DNA of 64,000 nucleotides from Ovis canadensis (GCF_042477335.2 NC_091247.1:227440001-227504000), one strand, 5' to 3'; positions 34,101-49,100 are shown, numbered from the stretch's first letter. Translations and numbers: made by a program. The notes: generated by a model not told the origin, from the sequence alone.

Positions 34101-37100
34101 AATACTCTGGCCACCTGATGCGACGAAATGACTCATTTGAAAAGACCCTGATGTTGGGAAAGATTGGAGGCAGGAAGAGAAGGGGATGACAGAGGATGAG
34201 ATGGTTGGATGGCATCACCAACTCAATGGACATGAGTTTGAGTAAGCTCCAGGAGTTGGTGATGGACGACAGGGAGGCCCGGCATGCTGCAGTTCATGAG
34301 GTCGCAAAGAGTCAGACACGACTGAGCGACTGAACTGAACTGAACTCTTTGTATAGGTCTCTTTTTACTCATTTAAAAGTACTGTACACTCTAAACAACT
34401 AACCACCTTTCTTGGTTTTTCCCCTAAGTTGCAATGCTTGATAGATGCAATAGGAGACCAAAAGCCACATAAAGGTACATATTCAAATAACAAAACTTCT
34501 ATAATAAATTTCAAATTGATGGTAAACATTTTTTAAACTCTGATAAATTTTTTAATCACCTATCAATGGCCAAAAACTTCTTTCGTTCCTCTTCAATTTG
34601 AGCTTGGACTTTCTCAACATTGGTATTCTGAGTGACAAATTCATCCTTAAGTTGCCGCTGTTTTTCCATGAGTTCATTCACAATTTTAAGACAATTTTCT
34701 TCAACCTGTATGGAGATGATTTACATTACAGGTTTACCATCTTTTACATTAGTAAGGCCAACAGGTCATTTTATTATTAATACAACCATGCCAGTCATTC
34801 TAAGATAAACCCTGTCCTATATGCTGCCAGAGCCTCCACTTTAGAATGTGACCCACTCCTGTTTATACTACCAGGTAATCACTACCTACCTTTCTCTTTC
34901 ACTTTGGATTCATTTCCCAGCTTGCTGCCATCTGACTTCTGTTTCCACTGCCAGTGAAAACCTTCTTCCTACCAGACTTTACCTTCTTGGCTTTAACTTT
35001 AGCCTTTTCACTTTAACTTTGCTCACTTCCTTTCCCCTCACACCCTGGGGATCGTGGCTGTCTTCATAACCAAGGCAACCATTCCTTCCAGAACTCCATC
35101 CTTGCTCCACTGCTCTTCGCTGCCTACTCTCTGAATTTACATAATGTATTCAATCTACTCCCATAAACCAGCCTAGACTTCTCCTGTTATCCATGTACTT
35201 GCTAACTACCTGTTGGAAATTGCTGTTTAGATGTCACACAGGGAAGTCATACTCCACAGGTCCAGAATTTTCTCTCCTTAATCTCTCCTTCTGGAGAAGG
35301 CAATGGCAACTCACTCCAGTACTCCTGCCTGGCAAATCCCGTGGACGGAGGAGCCTGGTAGGCTGCAGTCCATGGGGTCGCTAGGAGTCAGACACGACTG
35401 AACAACTTCACTTTCACTTTTCACTTTTATGCACTGGAGAAAGAAATGGCAACCCACTCCAGTGTTCCTGCCTGGAGAATCCCAGGGATGGGGGAGCCTG
35501 GTGGGCTGCCGTCTATGGGGTCGCACAGAGTCGGACACAACTGAAGCGACTTAGCAGTAGCAATCTCTCCTCCTATCCACCAATCACCCAAGTGAGAATT
35601 CAGGACCATGCTCTCAACATCTAGAAAGTCATGAAGCTGTGCGGATTTTACATCAAGTATTTCTCAAATCTGTACCCCTTCTCCACCTTCTATCACTATT
35701 AGAGCTTTTCAGGAACTCAACAAATGCTTATTCATCAAAGAAAGTCATCATTTCAATGCCACTTTGGTCACGCATCATTACTTACCTTCTTCAGGTTATC
35801 AGTGTCTTCTCTCCCTTTCTGGATTGTTTCCTTTAATGTGTTAATCTTGTTCAGTTTCTTCTTTAGATGATTGCGACTATATTCAAGTTGAATATTAAGC
35901 CGAGTTTTTTGTTTCTCAAATTCTAATCTAGTATAATAAAGTCAAGCATTAAAAGTAGTAAACAGAGTCCTTTAATTTTAAAAAAATTTTTTGGTTTTTA
36001 TTATAGAAAACTTCAAATACAAACATAAAAAACGGGACACTACAATGGATTTCCATACAGCTATTACCCAACCCTAATAAGTAATTCAGGGTTTATCTTG
36101 TTTTACCTATAATCCCACTTATTACTCCTTCTCATCACTGAATTATTTAAAGCAAATTTCAGACATCATGTAATTTCATCAATAAGTATTTTAATGTTTC
36201 TCTGAAAGTGAAGTAACTTTTAATACATAACCATAAACTTCTATAGGTAGAAATAATAACATTCTTAATATCAAAGTGCTATCTTTGCCAAATTTCCTGA
36301 TTCTCATTAATTTTAAAAAACTGGTTTGTTTGAATCAGGATTTATATACTGCATATGAATGTGTTTCTCAAATCCTTTACAATCTATAGTTTTCTTATCT
36401 TTTTCTTTAAGTTACAATTCATATGTTTATTCTATTTAGTCAATTAATCTTTTCAAATAGTAGTTCATTCACAAACTCCAAACTTGGGAGTTCAAGAACA
36501 TGTTCTTTCCTGATGTTCTTTCCTACTATGCGAGCTTCATAACCTCCCCATAAAGAAGTCCAGTATCAAAAAGACAGTTTCTTCAGTAAGTGGTGCTGGG
36601 AAAACTGGACTTCTTTTATATGTAAAAGAAGGAAATTAGAACATCCTCTAACACCATATACAAAAATAAACTCAAAATGGATTAAAGGCCTGAATGTAAG
36701 ATCAGAAACCATAAAACTCCTAGAGGAAAACATATGCGGAATATTCTTTGACGTAAATTGTAGCCACATTCTTTGGAATCTGCCTCCTAAAGCAAAGGAA
36801 ATAAAAGCAAAAATAAACAAATGGTACCTAATTAAACTTGTAAACTTTTTGTATAGAAAAGGAAACCACTGACAAAAGGAAAAGACAACCTATTAAATGT
36901 GAGAAATTATTTGCAAATGATATAACTGCTAAGGTGTTAATATACAAAATATACAATCAGCTCAAACAACTCAAAACCAAACAACCAATGAAAAAATGGG
37001 CAGAAGATCTGAATAGACTATTTCCAAAGAGGAAATGCAGATGGCCAACAGACAAACGAAAAGATACTCAACACTGTTAATCAACAGGGAAATACAAATC

Positions 37101-40100
37101 AAATTCATCTCACACCTGTCAGAAAGGCTATTGTTAAAAAGAACACAAGTAACAAATGCTGGCAAGGATGTAGAGAAAAGGGAACCCTGGTACACTGTTG
37201 ATAGGGATGTAAATTGGTACAGCCACTATGGAAAACAATATGGAGATTTCTAAAAATAAAAAAAGAAGACTAAAAATAGAACTACCATTATGACCCAGCA
37301 CTTGCACTTCTGGGTACATACTAAAAAAAAACTGAATGTAAATAAAAAACATTTACATTCTAAATAAAAAAGACACATGCACCCCACTGCAGCCATGAAA
37401 TTAAAAGATGCTTACTCCTTGGAAGAAAAGTTATGACCAACCTAGAGAGCATATTAAAAAGCAGAGACATTACTTTGCCAACAAAGGTCCATCTAGTCAA
37501 GGCTATGGTTTTTCCAGTGGTCATGTATGGATGTGAGAGTTGGACTGTGAAGAAAGCTGAGCGCCAAAGAACTGATGCTTTTGAACTGTGGTGTTGGAGA
37601 AGACTCTTGAGAGTCCCTTGGACTGCAAGGAGATCCAACCAGTCCATTCTAAAGGAGATCAGTCCTGGGTGTTCTTCGGAAGGACTGATGCTGAAGCTGA
37701 AACTCCAATACTTTGGCCACCTCACACGAACAGTTGACTCATTGGAAAAGACTCTGATGCTGGGAGGGACTGGGGTCAGGAGGAGAAGGGGACAACAGAG
37801 GATGAGATGGCTGGATGGCATCACCGACTTGATGGACATGAGTTTGGGTGAACTCTGGGAGTTGGTGATGGACAGGGAGGCCTGGCATGCTGCAATTCAT
37901 GGGGTCGCAAAGAGTTGGACATGACTGAGCGACTGAACTGAATTGAACCCTACTGTTCATAGCAGCATTATTTACAATTGCCAAGATATGGAAGCAAATG
38001 AAGTGTTCATCAACAAATTAATGGATAAAGATGTGATATGGTGGTTCAGAGGTTAAAGCGTCTGCCTATAATGCAGGGGACCTGGGTTCAATCCCTGGGT
38101 CAGGAAGATCCCCTGGAGAAGGAAATGGTAACCCACTCCAGTATTCTTGCCTGAAGAATCTCATGGACAGAAAAGCCTGGTAGGGTACAGTCCTGCTGCT
38201 GCTGCTAAGTCGCTTCAGTCGTGTCCGACTCTGCGACCGCATAGACAACAGCCCACTAGGCTGTTCCTCTGTCTCTGGGATTCTCCAGGCAAGAATACTG
38301 GAGTGGGTTGCCATTCCTTCTCCAATGCATGAAAGTGAAAACTGAAAGTGAAGTCGCTCAGTCGTGCCTGACTCTTAGCAACCCCGTGGACTGGAGCCTG
38401 CCAGGCTCCTCCGTCCATGGGATTTTCCAGGCAAGAGCACTGGAGTGGGGTGCCATTGCCTTCTCCAGGCTACAGTCCAGGGGGTCACAAAGAGTCGGAC
38501 ACAACTGAGCTACTTCACTTTCACTTTCACTATACGTGTATATATATATATACACACAGTGGAATACTATTCAGCTATAAAATAGAAGAAAATTTCGCCA
38601 TTTGCAATGTGGATGGACTTGAAGGGTATTATGCTAAGTGAAGTAAGTCAGACAAAGACAAATACTATATGCTATAATTAATATGTGGAATCCAAAAAAA
38701 TACAACAAACTAGTGAATATAACAAAAAAGAAGCAGACACTGAGAATAAACTGCTGCTGCTGCTGCTGCTAAGTCGCATCACTTGTGTCCGACTCTGTGC
38801 GACCCCATAGGCGGCAGCCCACCAGGCTCCTTCGTCCCTGGGATTCTCCAGGCAAGAATACTAGTGGTTATCATGAGGAGAAGGATGGAGAAAGGAGCAA
38901 CATAGCAGGAGGGGATTGAGAGGTACAAACTAGTGGGTATACAATAAGCTACAATGATATACTGAATAACACAGGGAATATCATCAATATTTTATAATAA
39001 CAAATGGAGTATATTCTTTGAAAACTATGAATCATTACACTGTATACTTGTAACTATATAATACTGTATATCAACTATAAATCAGTAAAAGTCATATCTT
39101 TAAAAAAATAATTCCAATATCAACTATAGTTCATCCTCTCTCCATCTACCCTCCCTCACATGACCTGCTAATAGAATCATTCATATAAGAAACATTTTAA
39201 AGCAATAATTGTATCAGACACTGTGCTAAATACTACTAATACAAAGGCAACAACAGCAGTAATGACAAAAAGAGAGTAATATTTAATGTGCTGTTCAGTT
39301 GCTAAGCCATGTCCAACTCTTTGCGACACTATGGGGTGTACACGTCCAGGCTTCCCTGTACTTTAGTATCTCCCAGAGTTTGCTTAAACTCCTGTCTGTT
39401 GAGTCAGTGATGCCATCCAACCATCTCATCCTCTGTTGCCCCCTTCTTCTCCTGCCCTCAATCTTTCCCAACATTAGAGTTTTTTCCAATGAGTCAGCTC
39501 TTCACATCAGGTGGCCAAAGCATTGGAGCTTCAGGATCAGTCCTTCCAATGAATATTCAGGTGTGATCTCCCTGCAGTGCAAGAGACACTCAGGAGTCTT
39601 CTCCAACATCACAACTCAAAAGCGTCAATTCTTCGGTGCTCTCCTTCTTTATGGTCCAACTCACATATCCATACCTGACTACTGGAAAAACCACAGCTTT
39701 CAGTCTATGGACGTTTGTCAGCAAAGTGATGTCTCTGCTTTTTAATATGCTGCTTAGGTTTGTCATGGCTTTCCTTCCAAGGAGCAAGCATCTTTTAATC
39801 TCATGGCTGCAGTCACCATTCACAGTGATTTTTGGAGCCCACAAAAATAAAACCTGTCATTGCTTCAACTTTTTCCCTATTTTCCATGAAGTGATGAGAC
39901 TGGATGCCATTATCTTAGTTTTTGAATGCTGAATTCTAGGTCAGCTTTTTCACTCTCCTGTTTTCACTTTCATCAAGAGGCTCTCTAGTTCCTCTTCATT
40001 TTCTTCCATTAGAGTGGTATGATCTGCATATTGATACTGTCACTGATATTACTTCTGGCACTCTTGATTCCAGCTTGTTATTCATCCAGTCCGGCATTTT

Positions 40101-43100
40101 GCATGATGTACTCTGCATATAAGTTAAATAAGCAGAGTGACAATATACAGCCTTGATATACTCCTTTTCCAATTTGGTACCACTCCGTTGTTCCATATCC
40201 GGTACTTACTGTTGCTTCTTGTCCTGCATACAGGTTTCTTAGGAGACAGGTAAGGTGGTCAACTGGTAGTCCCATCTCTTTAAGAATTTTCCACAGTTTG
40301 TTGTGATCCACACAATCAAAGGCTTTAGTATAGTCAGTGAAGCAGAAGTACATGTTTTTCTGGAATTACCTTGATTTCTCTACGATCCAACTAATACAGG
40401 GAATTTGATCTCTGGTTCCTTTGTCTTTTCTAAATCCAGCTTGTACAGCTGCAAGTTCTCAGTTCATGTACTGCTGAAGCCTAGTTTGAAGGATTTTGAG
40501 CATGACTTTGCCAGCATGTGAAATAAGTGTAACTGTATGGTAGTTTGTACATTCTTTGGCATTACCTTCCCTTGGGATTGGAATGAAAACTGACCCTTTT
40601 CCAGTTCTGTGGCCACTGCTGAGTTTTCCAAATTTTTGACATATTGAGTGCGGCACTTTAACAGTACCATCTTTAAGGATTTGAAATAGCTCCGCTGGAA
40701 TTCTATCACCTCCACTAGCTTTGTTGGTAGTAATTCTTCCTAAGGCCCCTTGACTTCACACTCCAGGATATCTGGCTCTAGGTAAGTGATTGTATCATTG
40801 TGATTATCTGGGTCGTGAAGATCTTTTTTGTATAGTTCTACTTGCCATCTCTTCTTAATCACTTCTGCTTCTGTTAGGTCCATAACATTTCTGTCCTTTA
40901 TTGTGCCCATCCTTGCATTAAATGTTCCATTGATATTTCCAGTTTTCTTGAAGCAATCTCTCATCTTTCCCATTCTGTTGTTTTCCTCTATTTCTTTGCA
41001 TTGTTCACTTGAGAAGGCTTTCTTATCTCTCCTTTCTATTCTCTGGAATTCTGCACTCAGTTGGGTATATCTTTCCCTAGACTTAAACCTCTCTTCTTTT
41101 CTTAGCTATTTGTAAAGCCTTCTGAGACAACTACTTTGCCTTCTTGCATTTCTTTTTCTTTAGGATGGTCTTGGTCACTGCCTCCTGTACAGTGTTATGA
41201 ATTTCCATCCATAGTTCTTCAGGCACTCTATCAGATCTAATCTCTTGAATCCATTTGTCACCTGCACCATACAATCATGAGGGATTTGATTTAGGTCATA
41301 CCTAAATGGCCTAGTGGTTTTCCCTACTTGCTCAATTTGAGCCTGAATTTTGCAATAAGGAGCTCATGATCTGAGCTGCAGTCAACTCCAGATTGTTTTT
41401 GCTAACTGTATAGAGCTTCTCTACCTTTGGTTGCAAAAAATATAATCAATCTGATTTCAGTATTGACCATCTGGTGATGTCCATGTGTAGCCATCTCGTG
41501 TTGTTGGAAGAGGGTGTTTGCTATGACCAGTGTGTTCTCTTGACAAAACTCTATTAGCCTTTGTCCTGTTTCATTTTGTACTCCAAGCCCAAACTTACTT
41601 GTTACTCCAGGTATCTCTTGAATTCCTACTTTTGCATTCCAATCCCCTATGATGAAAAGGACATCTTTTTCTGTTGTTAGTTCTAGAAAGTCTTGTAGGT
41701 CTTCACAGAACCAGTCAACTTCAGGTTCTTCAGCATTACTGGCTGAGGCATAGACTTGGATTACTGTGATGTTGAATGGTTTGCCTTGGAAATAACCGAG
41801 ATCATTCTGTTGCTTTTGAGATTGCCCCAAGTACTGCATTTGGTCTCTTCTGTTGACTATGAGGGCTACTCCATTTCTTCTAAGGGATTCTTGCCCACAG
41901 TGGTAGATGGTTATCTGAATTAAATTCACCCTTTATTGTTCATTTTAGTTCACTGATTCCTAAAATGTCAGTGTTTACTCTTGCCAACGCCTGCTTGACC
42001 ACATCCAATTTACCTTGATTCATCGATCTAATACTCCACGTTCCTATACAATATTGTTCTTCAGAGCACTGGACTTTACTTTTACCACCAGATATATCCA
42101 CAGCTGAGTATTGATTCCACTTTGGCCCAGCTTCTTCATTCTTTCTGGAGCAAGGATTAATTCCTCAAAAAGACATAATGATCCCAAACATGAATGTACC
42201 TAATCACAGAACTTTAAACATCATGAAACATAAACTGAGAAAACTGAAGAGAATGACAGATCCAAAAATACTTGGAAATTTTAAAACTCCTCTCTTAGGG
42301 AACACTAGACCAATTAGACAAAGAGTTAGTAAGTACACAAAAGACACCAATCAACTTGACTTAAAGGCTACTCAGAAAATACTCTACCCAACAGAACAAT
42401 GCATATTCATTTCAATAGCACACAGAATATTTATTAAGATATAACACATGCCATGCTATCAAATAAGCATCAATCAACTTAAAAGGATTTAAATAATGCA
42501 AAATATATTTCTTATCACAATAAAAATCAGTAACAGAAACATATCTAAATCCTCCCCCCATCACAACAATTTCTGTTAAACTAAACAATACTTCTAAACA
42601 CCCCATGGATCACAGAACAAAACCACAAAGAATATTAACAAATATTTTAAATGGAATGAAAATGAAATAAAACATACCAGCAACAGTAGGACAGAGCTTA
42701 AGCAGTGCTTAAAGGAAAATAAACAGCTAAAATGCTTATATTATAAATGAAGAAAAGCATAAAATACATAAAGCAAGCTTCTATCTTAAAAAGTAAGAAA
42801 AAAGAGAAGTAAATTAAACCCAAAATAAGTAGCATCAAGGAAATAAAGAAGTTAAGAACAGAAGTCAACTACACAGAAACAGATAAACCATAGAGAAAAA
42901 TCAGTGACGTCAAGAGCTGGTCTTACAAAGGACCATAAAACTGATACAACTCTAGCTAGACATCAAGAAGAAAAGAAGACAAATTAGCAATATCAGGAAT
43001 GAAAGGGCCATCAGTACAGATCCTACAAAACTGAAAAGGATGAAAGGGGAAATGTTAATAACTTCATATTAGTAAATTTGATAACTCAGATGAAATATAC

Positions 43101-46100
43101 AAATGTTATTTTCAATACACAAGCTACCAAAGCTTACTCAAGAAAAAAGATGTCCTGAATGGCCTTATATCTAATAAGGAAACTGAATTTGTAATTTAAG
43201 AATATTTCCATAAAGAAAAGTGGGTAGCACCAGTGGCTTCACTTGCAAAATTTACCAAACTTTTAGGAAAAAAATAATAAAATTCTACAGAAACTCCATG
43301 AAAAACAGAGGAGAGAATAATTCCTGACTCATTTTATGAGTCTGGCATTACCTGATACAAAAATGTAAAAAAGAATATTTGCAAGAAAAATAAACTATAG
43401 ACCAATACTCTCATGAATATAGATATAAAAATCCACACCAAAATTTTAATGAGTCAATCCAAAAATATTTGAAAAGAATAATACAACATGACCCAGTGGG
43501 GTTCATCTTAGATATGCTAAGTTGGTTTAATATTCTAAAAATCAATCACTGTAATTTAGTATATTAATAAGCCACCTCCCCCCAAACTCCAAAAGTATTA
43601 CTATCCCAACAGATAGCAGAAAAAGTATTTGACAAAATTCAACACTCACTCATAATAAAAGAAATTTCAGCAAGCTAGAAACAGAAGGGAATATCCTCTT
43701 TTCTGGCAAGTGGCCTGAGGCTGTTTGTTTATAGAAAGGTTATACAACTTTATCTACACATATGGATATTTAAAGAGAACTAAGTACATTTTAATAACCA
43801 CGGTGTGTGTAATTATTTCCCCATTCTCTTACTGTGTATATTTGTGCTTTTTCTCTTTAAAAATTGTGGAATAAAAGAATTAGACCTCTTTATAAAAACA
43901 GCAATGTTTATTAGCTATTTCTTGATGAACTGAAATAAAGGCCACCTCAGGCATAATTCCTTTAAATTATGAAATAATAGTTACATTTACATATAAATAA
44001 TTGCTTACCAACATCTTTTAATAAAAATACCTTTTTTGATCTGCTTCCTGTTGCTGTTTAATATGCTTGTTCTCAAATTCACGAATATTTTCTACACCAA
44101 TTTCTTCACAGAAGTGTTGAAAAATATCATCTTCAACCTTTTAAATTATTTTAAAACCAAATGGTTTAATAATCAATTTCACAAAAATATATAGACAATC
44201 CTTAAATCTATGTTTTTCCCACCAAGATTTTCTGGGTTAGGACAGACTATTTCCGACAAGCATCACTACTCTGTAAATTTGGTGCTTTCTCTTTAGTTAA
44301 CTACACTTACCTATTTTCAAAGTTCTTATTCTAAAAACAAAATAAGAAAGTTCATGGTGGCCTTTTAAGTGCTTTGGCTTTATGAAGTGTTTAATACAAA
44401 ATTGGAATGTTTACTTTAGCCATACTAAAATATAACATTCTATATAAATACAGAAAATATTCTTTATGAGTAATACTATAGATTCTTTAATATAAATTTA
44501 TTTTAATTGGAGGCTAATTACAATATTGTATTGGTTTTGCCATACATCAACATGAATCCGCCACGGGTGTACACGTGTTCCTCATCCTGAACCCCCATCC
44601 CACCTCCCTCCCTATACCATCCCTCTGGGTCATCCCAGTGCACCAGCCCCAAGCATCCTGTATCATGCATCAAACCTGGACTGGAGATTCATTTCATAGA
44701 TTCTTAAATAATATAAAACCAAGAGGACTAAAGCATAGAATTAACATTCAGAAAATTTGGAAAAACCAGAATAAGCCAAATCCAACAAAGTAACATTTAA
44801 CATTAATATTTTAAGAGTTTCCCTGGTGGCTCAGAAGGCAAAGAATCTGCCTGCAATGCAGGAGACCTGGGTTCAGTCCCTGGGTTGGGAAGATCCCCTG
44901 GAGAAGGGAATGGCTACCCACTTCAGTATTCTGGTCTGGAGAATTAATTCCATGGACAGAGGAGCCTGGCAGGCTACAGTCCATGGGGTCACAAAGATTT
45001 TTAAAGCCCGGCATTTATGCACAATTATAGGATAAGAGAGACCTGTTTTAGCAACAGGACATGTAAAAAAGTTTCACACTTCAGTTGAACGTAATTTAAA
45101 TATGAAAGTGATATGACTATTGCAACAGTAATCTATAATTTGTATAAGGAGATAATCCAAGTCATGTAAAATTATGTTTCTGTGTGCAGAGTTCCAGGGT
45201 ACTCTATACTGGTCAGACAGTATTTTCACATTATTTTTTATTCTAGGCATTGACAACAGAGTATCCAAAGGCTGGTTACCAGAATTGGTCTTAAATCCAT
45301 AGTAAATATAAATAAATAAGTAATTAGGGATATTTAACCCGGAAAAGGATAATTAAGGGGCAACATAAGGGTAGTTTCATGTGGTAAAAGGCAGAACTAG
45401 AGGCAATGGGTGAAAGCTACTGAGTGATGGTGTGACAGACAATGTTTTAAAGGTTAAAGATAAGCAACAGTGGAATGAATTAAGCCAGAAAGTTCCTGTT
45501 ACTTTATAAGCAGAGGTTAGATGATCATATCTTTGGTACTCCAGAGCCAAGCAGCTGTGCCTGGCATATAATAAATGTTCAAGACAAAATTACTGAGTGA
45601 ATACACAACCTTAAAAGATGACACAAGGGACAACGTTTTTTCCTTCTTAGGCAGTGGAAGAAAGAAAATGACTGCAAATTTTACAATGGACAAGGAGAGG
45701 ATGGACAGCTGAAGAGAATAACCATGTACTAGTACTCATGGTCCCTTGAGATGAGCAATAGTGCGTCTCAAAAAATACAAGGGATACAAGGAAACTAATA
45801 CAATATAAGGAAATTAATTTGGCAAACCAATAAAACTTAGCATTTATCAAACTTTGCTTCAGCACATACTGAAGAAGCCTTAAATTTGGTATCTGATCTA
45901 GAACCAAGCCATATGCCATTCAGTAATAAATATATTACTCATAACCTTATCTATCTTTCGTTGAAATTCTTTAATTCTTTGTTGTCGTTCTTTGATTCCT
46001 TCACTCAACATGGCACATTGAGATTCAATATTTAGTAGTTCACTTTGTAGCTGAGATTGTTCCTGATTATAAAAAAGAAAAATGTCTTTTTAACATGGCT

Positions 46101-49100
46101 ATATTAGCTTTATACAGTAAAGCCAAAAACATGATAGGTATCTTTCAGAAAAAAAAGAGACTCTGTGAGATAAGGCAAATTCAGGTACAACTGAATAACA
46201 ACATTAAAATAAAGTCATAAAAATAAAGTAACTTAAAGGACTATAATATACCTCAATCACAAGGGAAAGTATAAAAATTACATGGTGCTTTATAAATGTA
46301 ATTCCTGAAATTCTATGCCTTGGTCCCAATTTCCATCAAATTTTATGTAAATCTATATTACCCGGTAAAAAGCAGCAAGGTGCTTCTTCTTAATGATTTC
46401 TAGTTCACTTTGTGCATATTTGAGTCGTGTAGTAGTTCCTTGTATTAGAGCCTGTATTTGCTTCAAATCTGCTTCCTTGCGCACTATCTTCATTAAATCC
46501 TAAAAAGAAAGGGAGACATAACAACACTTTATAATAGACAACACTCTCACTTTTCACAGTACTTTCAGAGATCATAAATCACTGCTTTTTACATGTAACT
46601 ATATCCACAACTCTACCTTCCCTTCTTCTGATAAAAGATTGGGCAACTAAGTGCGTAAGTCATCTGGAGTAACCAAGACGCCATACAGCCTCCTCAGAAA
46701 ACTCACTTATGTCCTCACAGGAAACAGGCAAGAAAATGAAGAATGGGGAGTGCATGTTCTACCCAAGGCACACGAATGGTGTAAATGAGACCATGCGATC
46801 TTTGTTGCCTTTCTTTAGTGCCTTCTTGGCTTGCCTCATCCATTTCCTTCTCTCTTCACCTATCCTACTGCTCAACCAAATAAACTCCCTCATATATGTT
46901 CTATATTTTTTACTTCAAGTCTGTATAGGAAAACGTGTATACATACTCACCTACATGTTTTTGCCAGTCTGTTTTGCAATTTTAGAATCACATTAGACAT
47001 ACTTTTCTACCTCCTGCTTTACTCATTCAGTTACTCACAAAAGTCAACTGATAAAGCTCTAAATTAATTCTTTTAATGGTTGTATATTATTCCATTGTGA
47101 CTGTAACAAAATTATTTCACTCTTAATGATGGACATTCATTTTGTGTCCAGGTTTTTGCCATCACAAACAGCGCTGCAGTAACACACTTTGGTGCGTACC
47201 CTTAAATACTGCTGTTTTTATTTCTATGCAATAGATTCCCCAGTGTGAGATCAATGGGTCAAAGGTGTTGATGTTCTTATTATACTAGCTGGTACTAACT
47301 GCTTTTCCAAAGCTTTAACCATTCTTATTTCTATAAATGATGTATGAGTGAGTATGTGTTTCTTTATAAGTCTACTAGCATATATATATTTCCCAACTCT
47401 TATTGATACGCATGAAGTAATCCTGAGTACTATATTCTATACTGAGCATTTTTTCAGGTTTATTAGCCATATGGATTTCCTCTATGAACTGCCTAAACCC
47501 CTCCTTTCCCTAGATGTTTCTATCGTGGCTTTTTCAAATCAATTTATAGAACTCTTTGATAGCATAAAACCAACAGTCTTCATTTAAACCTTAAAAAATT
47601 TTATACAATGGCTGTTATCCTCATTTAAAATACTACTTTTAATTTAAGCTTTCAGTCTATCCTTAGTTTTATGCCATAATATGGAGCACAAAATTAACTT
47701 TCCCTAGATGTGCCAATGAAAGTGAAAGTCGCTCACTTGTTTCTGACTCTTTGCCATGGAATTCTCCAGGCCAGAATACTGGAGTGGGTAGCCTTTCCCT
47801 TCTCCAGGGAATCTTCCCAACCCAGGGATCAAACCCAGGTCTCCCACATTGCAGGCGGATTCTTTACCAGCTGAGCCACCAGGGAAGCCCAACACCATCT
47901 CTCTCTTCTTTTCTTGCCAAACTAAAGTTATCATTTTGTGCTGTGTTCTGTCACTCTGTCGTGTCTGACTCTGCGACCCCGTGGACTACAGCCCACTAGG
48001 CTCCTCTGTCCATGGGATTCTCCAGGCAAGAGTACTGGAGTGGGATGCCATGCCCTCCTCCAGGGGATCATCCCAACCCAGGGATGGAACTGAGGTCTCC
48101 CACATTGTAGGTGAATTCTTTACTGTCTAAGCTACCAGGGAAGCCCAAAATATCATCCCAGTTGTATGTTAAATTGTCAAATATAACTGGGCCCATTTCT
48201 GAAGTTCCTATTCTTTCTCAATTAACCTGTCCATTAGAACTTCCAATAGAAGTTCTACCACACTCTCTTCTGTTACATATTTTTTTTACTAGTCTCGGGA
48301 AATTCATTTCTAAGAATTAGAGAATCACTTTGTCAAATAAAAAATCCTTGCTAATATCTTACTTGAACTTGCATTCAAATTATATTAACTGGAGAACTTC
48401 TAACCCAAGAATATAGTATGTCTTTTCTTTGGTGTTGTCTTGTCCCTCAGTAGGATTTAGTTTTCTAATAGTTATGTGTCTTTATACTTACATTTATTTC
48501 TATTGTGAGTAGAATATTTTCCCAATTTTAGATGCTCTTTTACAGTATAGAGAAAAACTACAGAGTTTTGTTTATGTAGCACTCTCATTACCTTATTAAA
48601 TCTAGTAGTTTTAAAACTAGTCTTATCAGAAAAAGGTTTTTCTCCTTCTCAAAAATGTATATAAATTATTTCATTTTGTGCCTAATTAATATCACTTCCA
48701 AGACTATGTTAAATAATAACAGTGATAGCAGATATCTGTTTACTTCCTGATTTTAACTAAAATAATTTTTATGTTTCAGCATTTAATCAATTATTTCTGT
48801 TGTTTTGGGCAAGAGATTTTTTTTTTTAAGTAATTTCCACAAACTACTCTTTTACTTAGAACTTTAATTAGGACCAGCTGCTGACCTTTATAAAATCTAA
48901 TTGGGATCACATGACTTTTCCCCTGCCTTTAATCTGTAAATGTAATGGATTATATTGACTGATGGCAACACCGAAACACCCATGTATTCTTAGAACAAAT
49001 TCTATTCAACAGATGTATTTTTCTATCACTACATTGCTAAATACTCAGCAGTGATATTTAGAAATTACACATTATGCTCACAAGGAAAGTCGGTCTTTAG

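Larger units (their letters stand above)
32966..34559 (-). other. SMC1B: SMC1B intron
   Basis: Contains a MIR (about 33810-33990) and a BovB 3' end (34085-34346). The rest is AT-rich and unassigned. Confidence 0.6.
36560..39110 (+). mobile_element. L1 LINE 3' part carrying four later insertions
   Basis: L1 pieces at 36560-37389, 37947-38038, 38534-38750 and 38857-39110 join in order from late ORF2 (cagtaagtggtgctgggaaa) through the 3' UTR. The gaps are a BovB, a Bov-tA with a Bov-A2 inside it, and a Bov-A unit. It is decayed, with many stops. Confidence 0.85.
35928..44030 (-). other. SMC1B: SMC1B intron, 8.1 kb, mostly transposon
   Basis: From the left: unassigned AT-rich DNA (35928-36560), a composite L1 with insertions (36560-39110), a near-full-length BovB (39290-42160), an old L1 (42165-43690), then AT-rich DNA. 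Confidence 0.7.
44138..45945 (-). other. SMC1B: SMC1B intron
   Basis: Contains an L1 3' end (44490-44690) and a Bov-tA (44818-44998). The rest is AT-rich and unassigned. Confidence 0.6.

Noticed and set aside
41402-41929. 175-codon endonuclease-like open frame
   Set aside because: It is the remnant of the BovB endonuclease domain in a decayed element, not a cellular nuclease.
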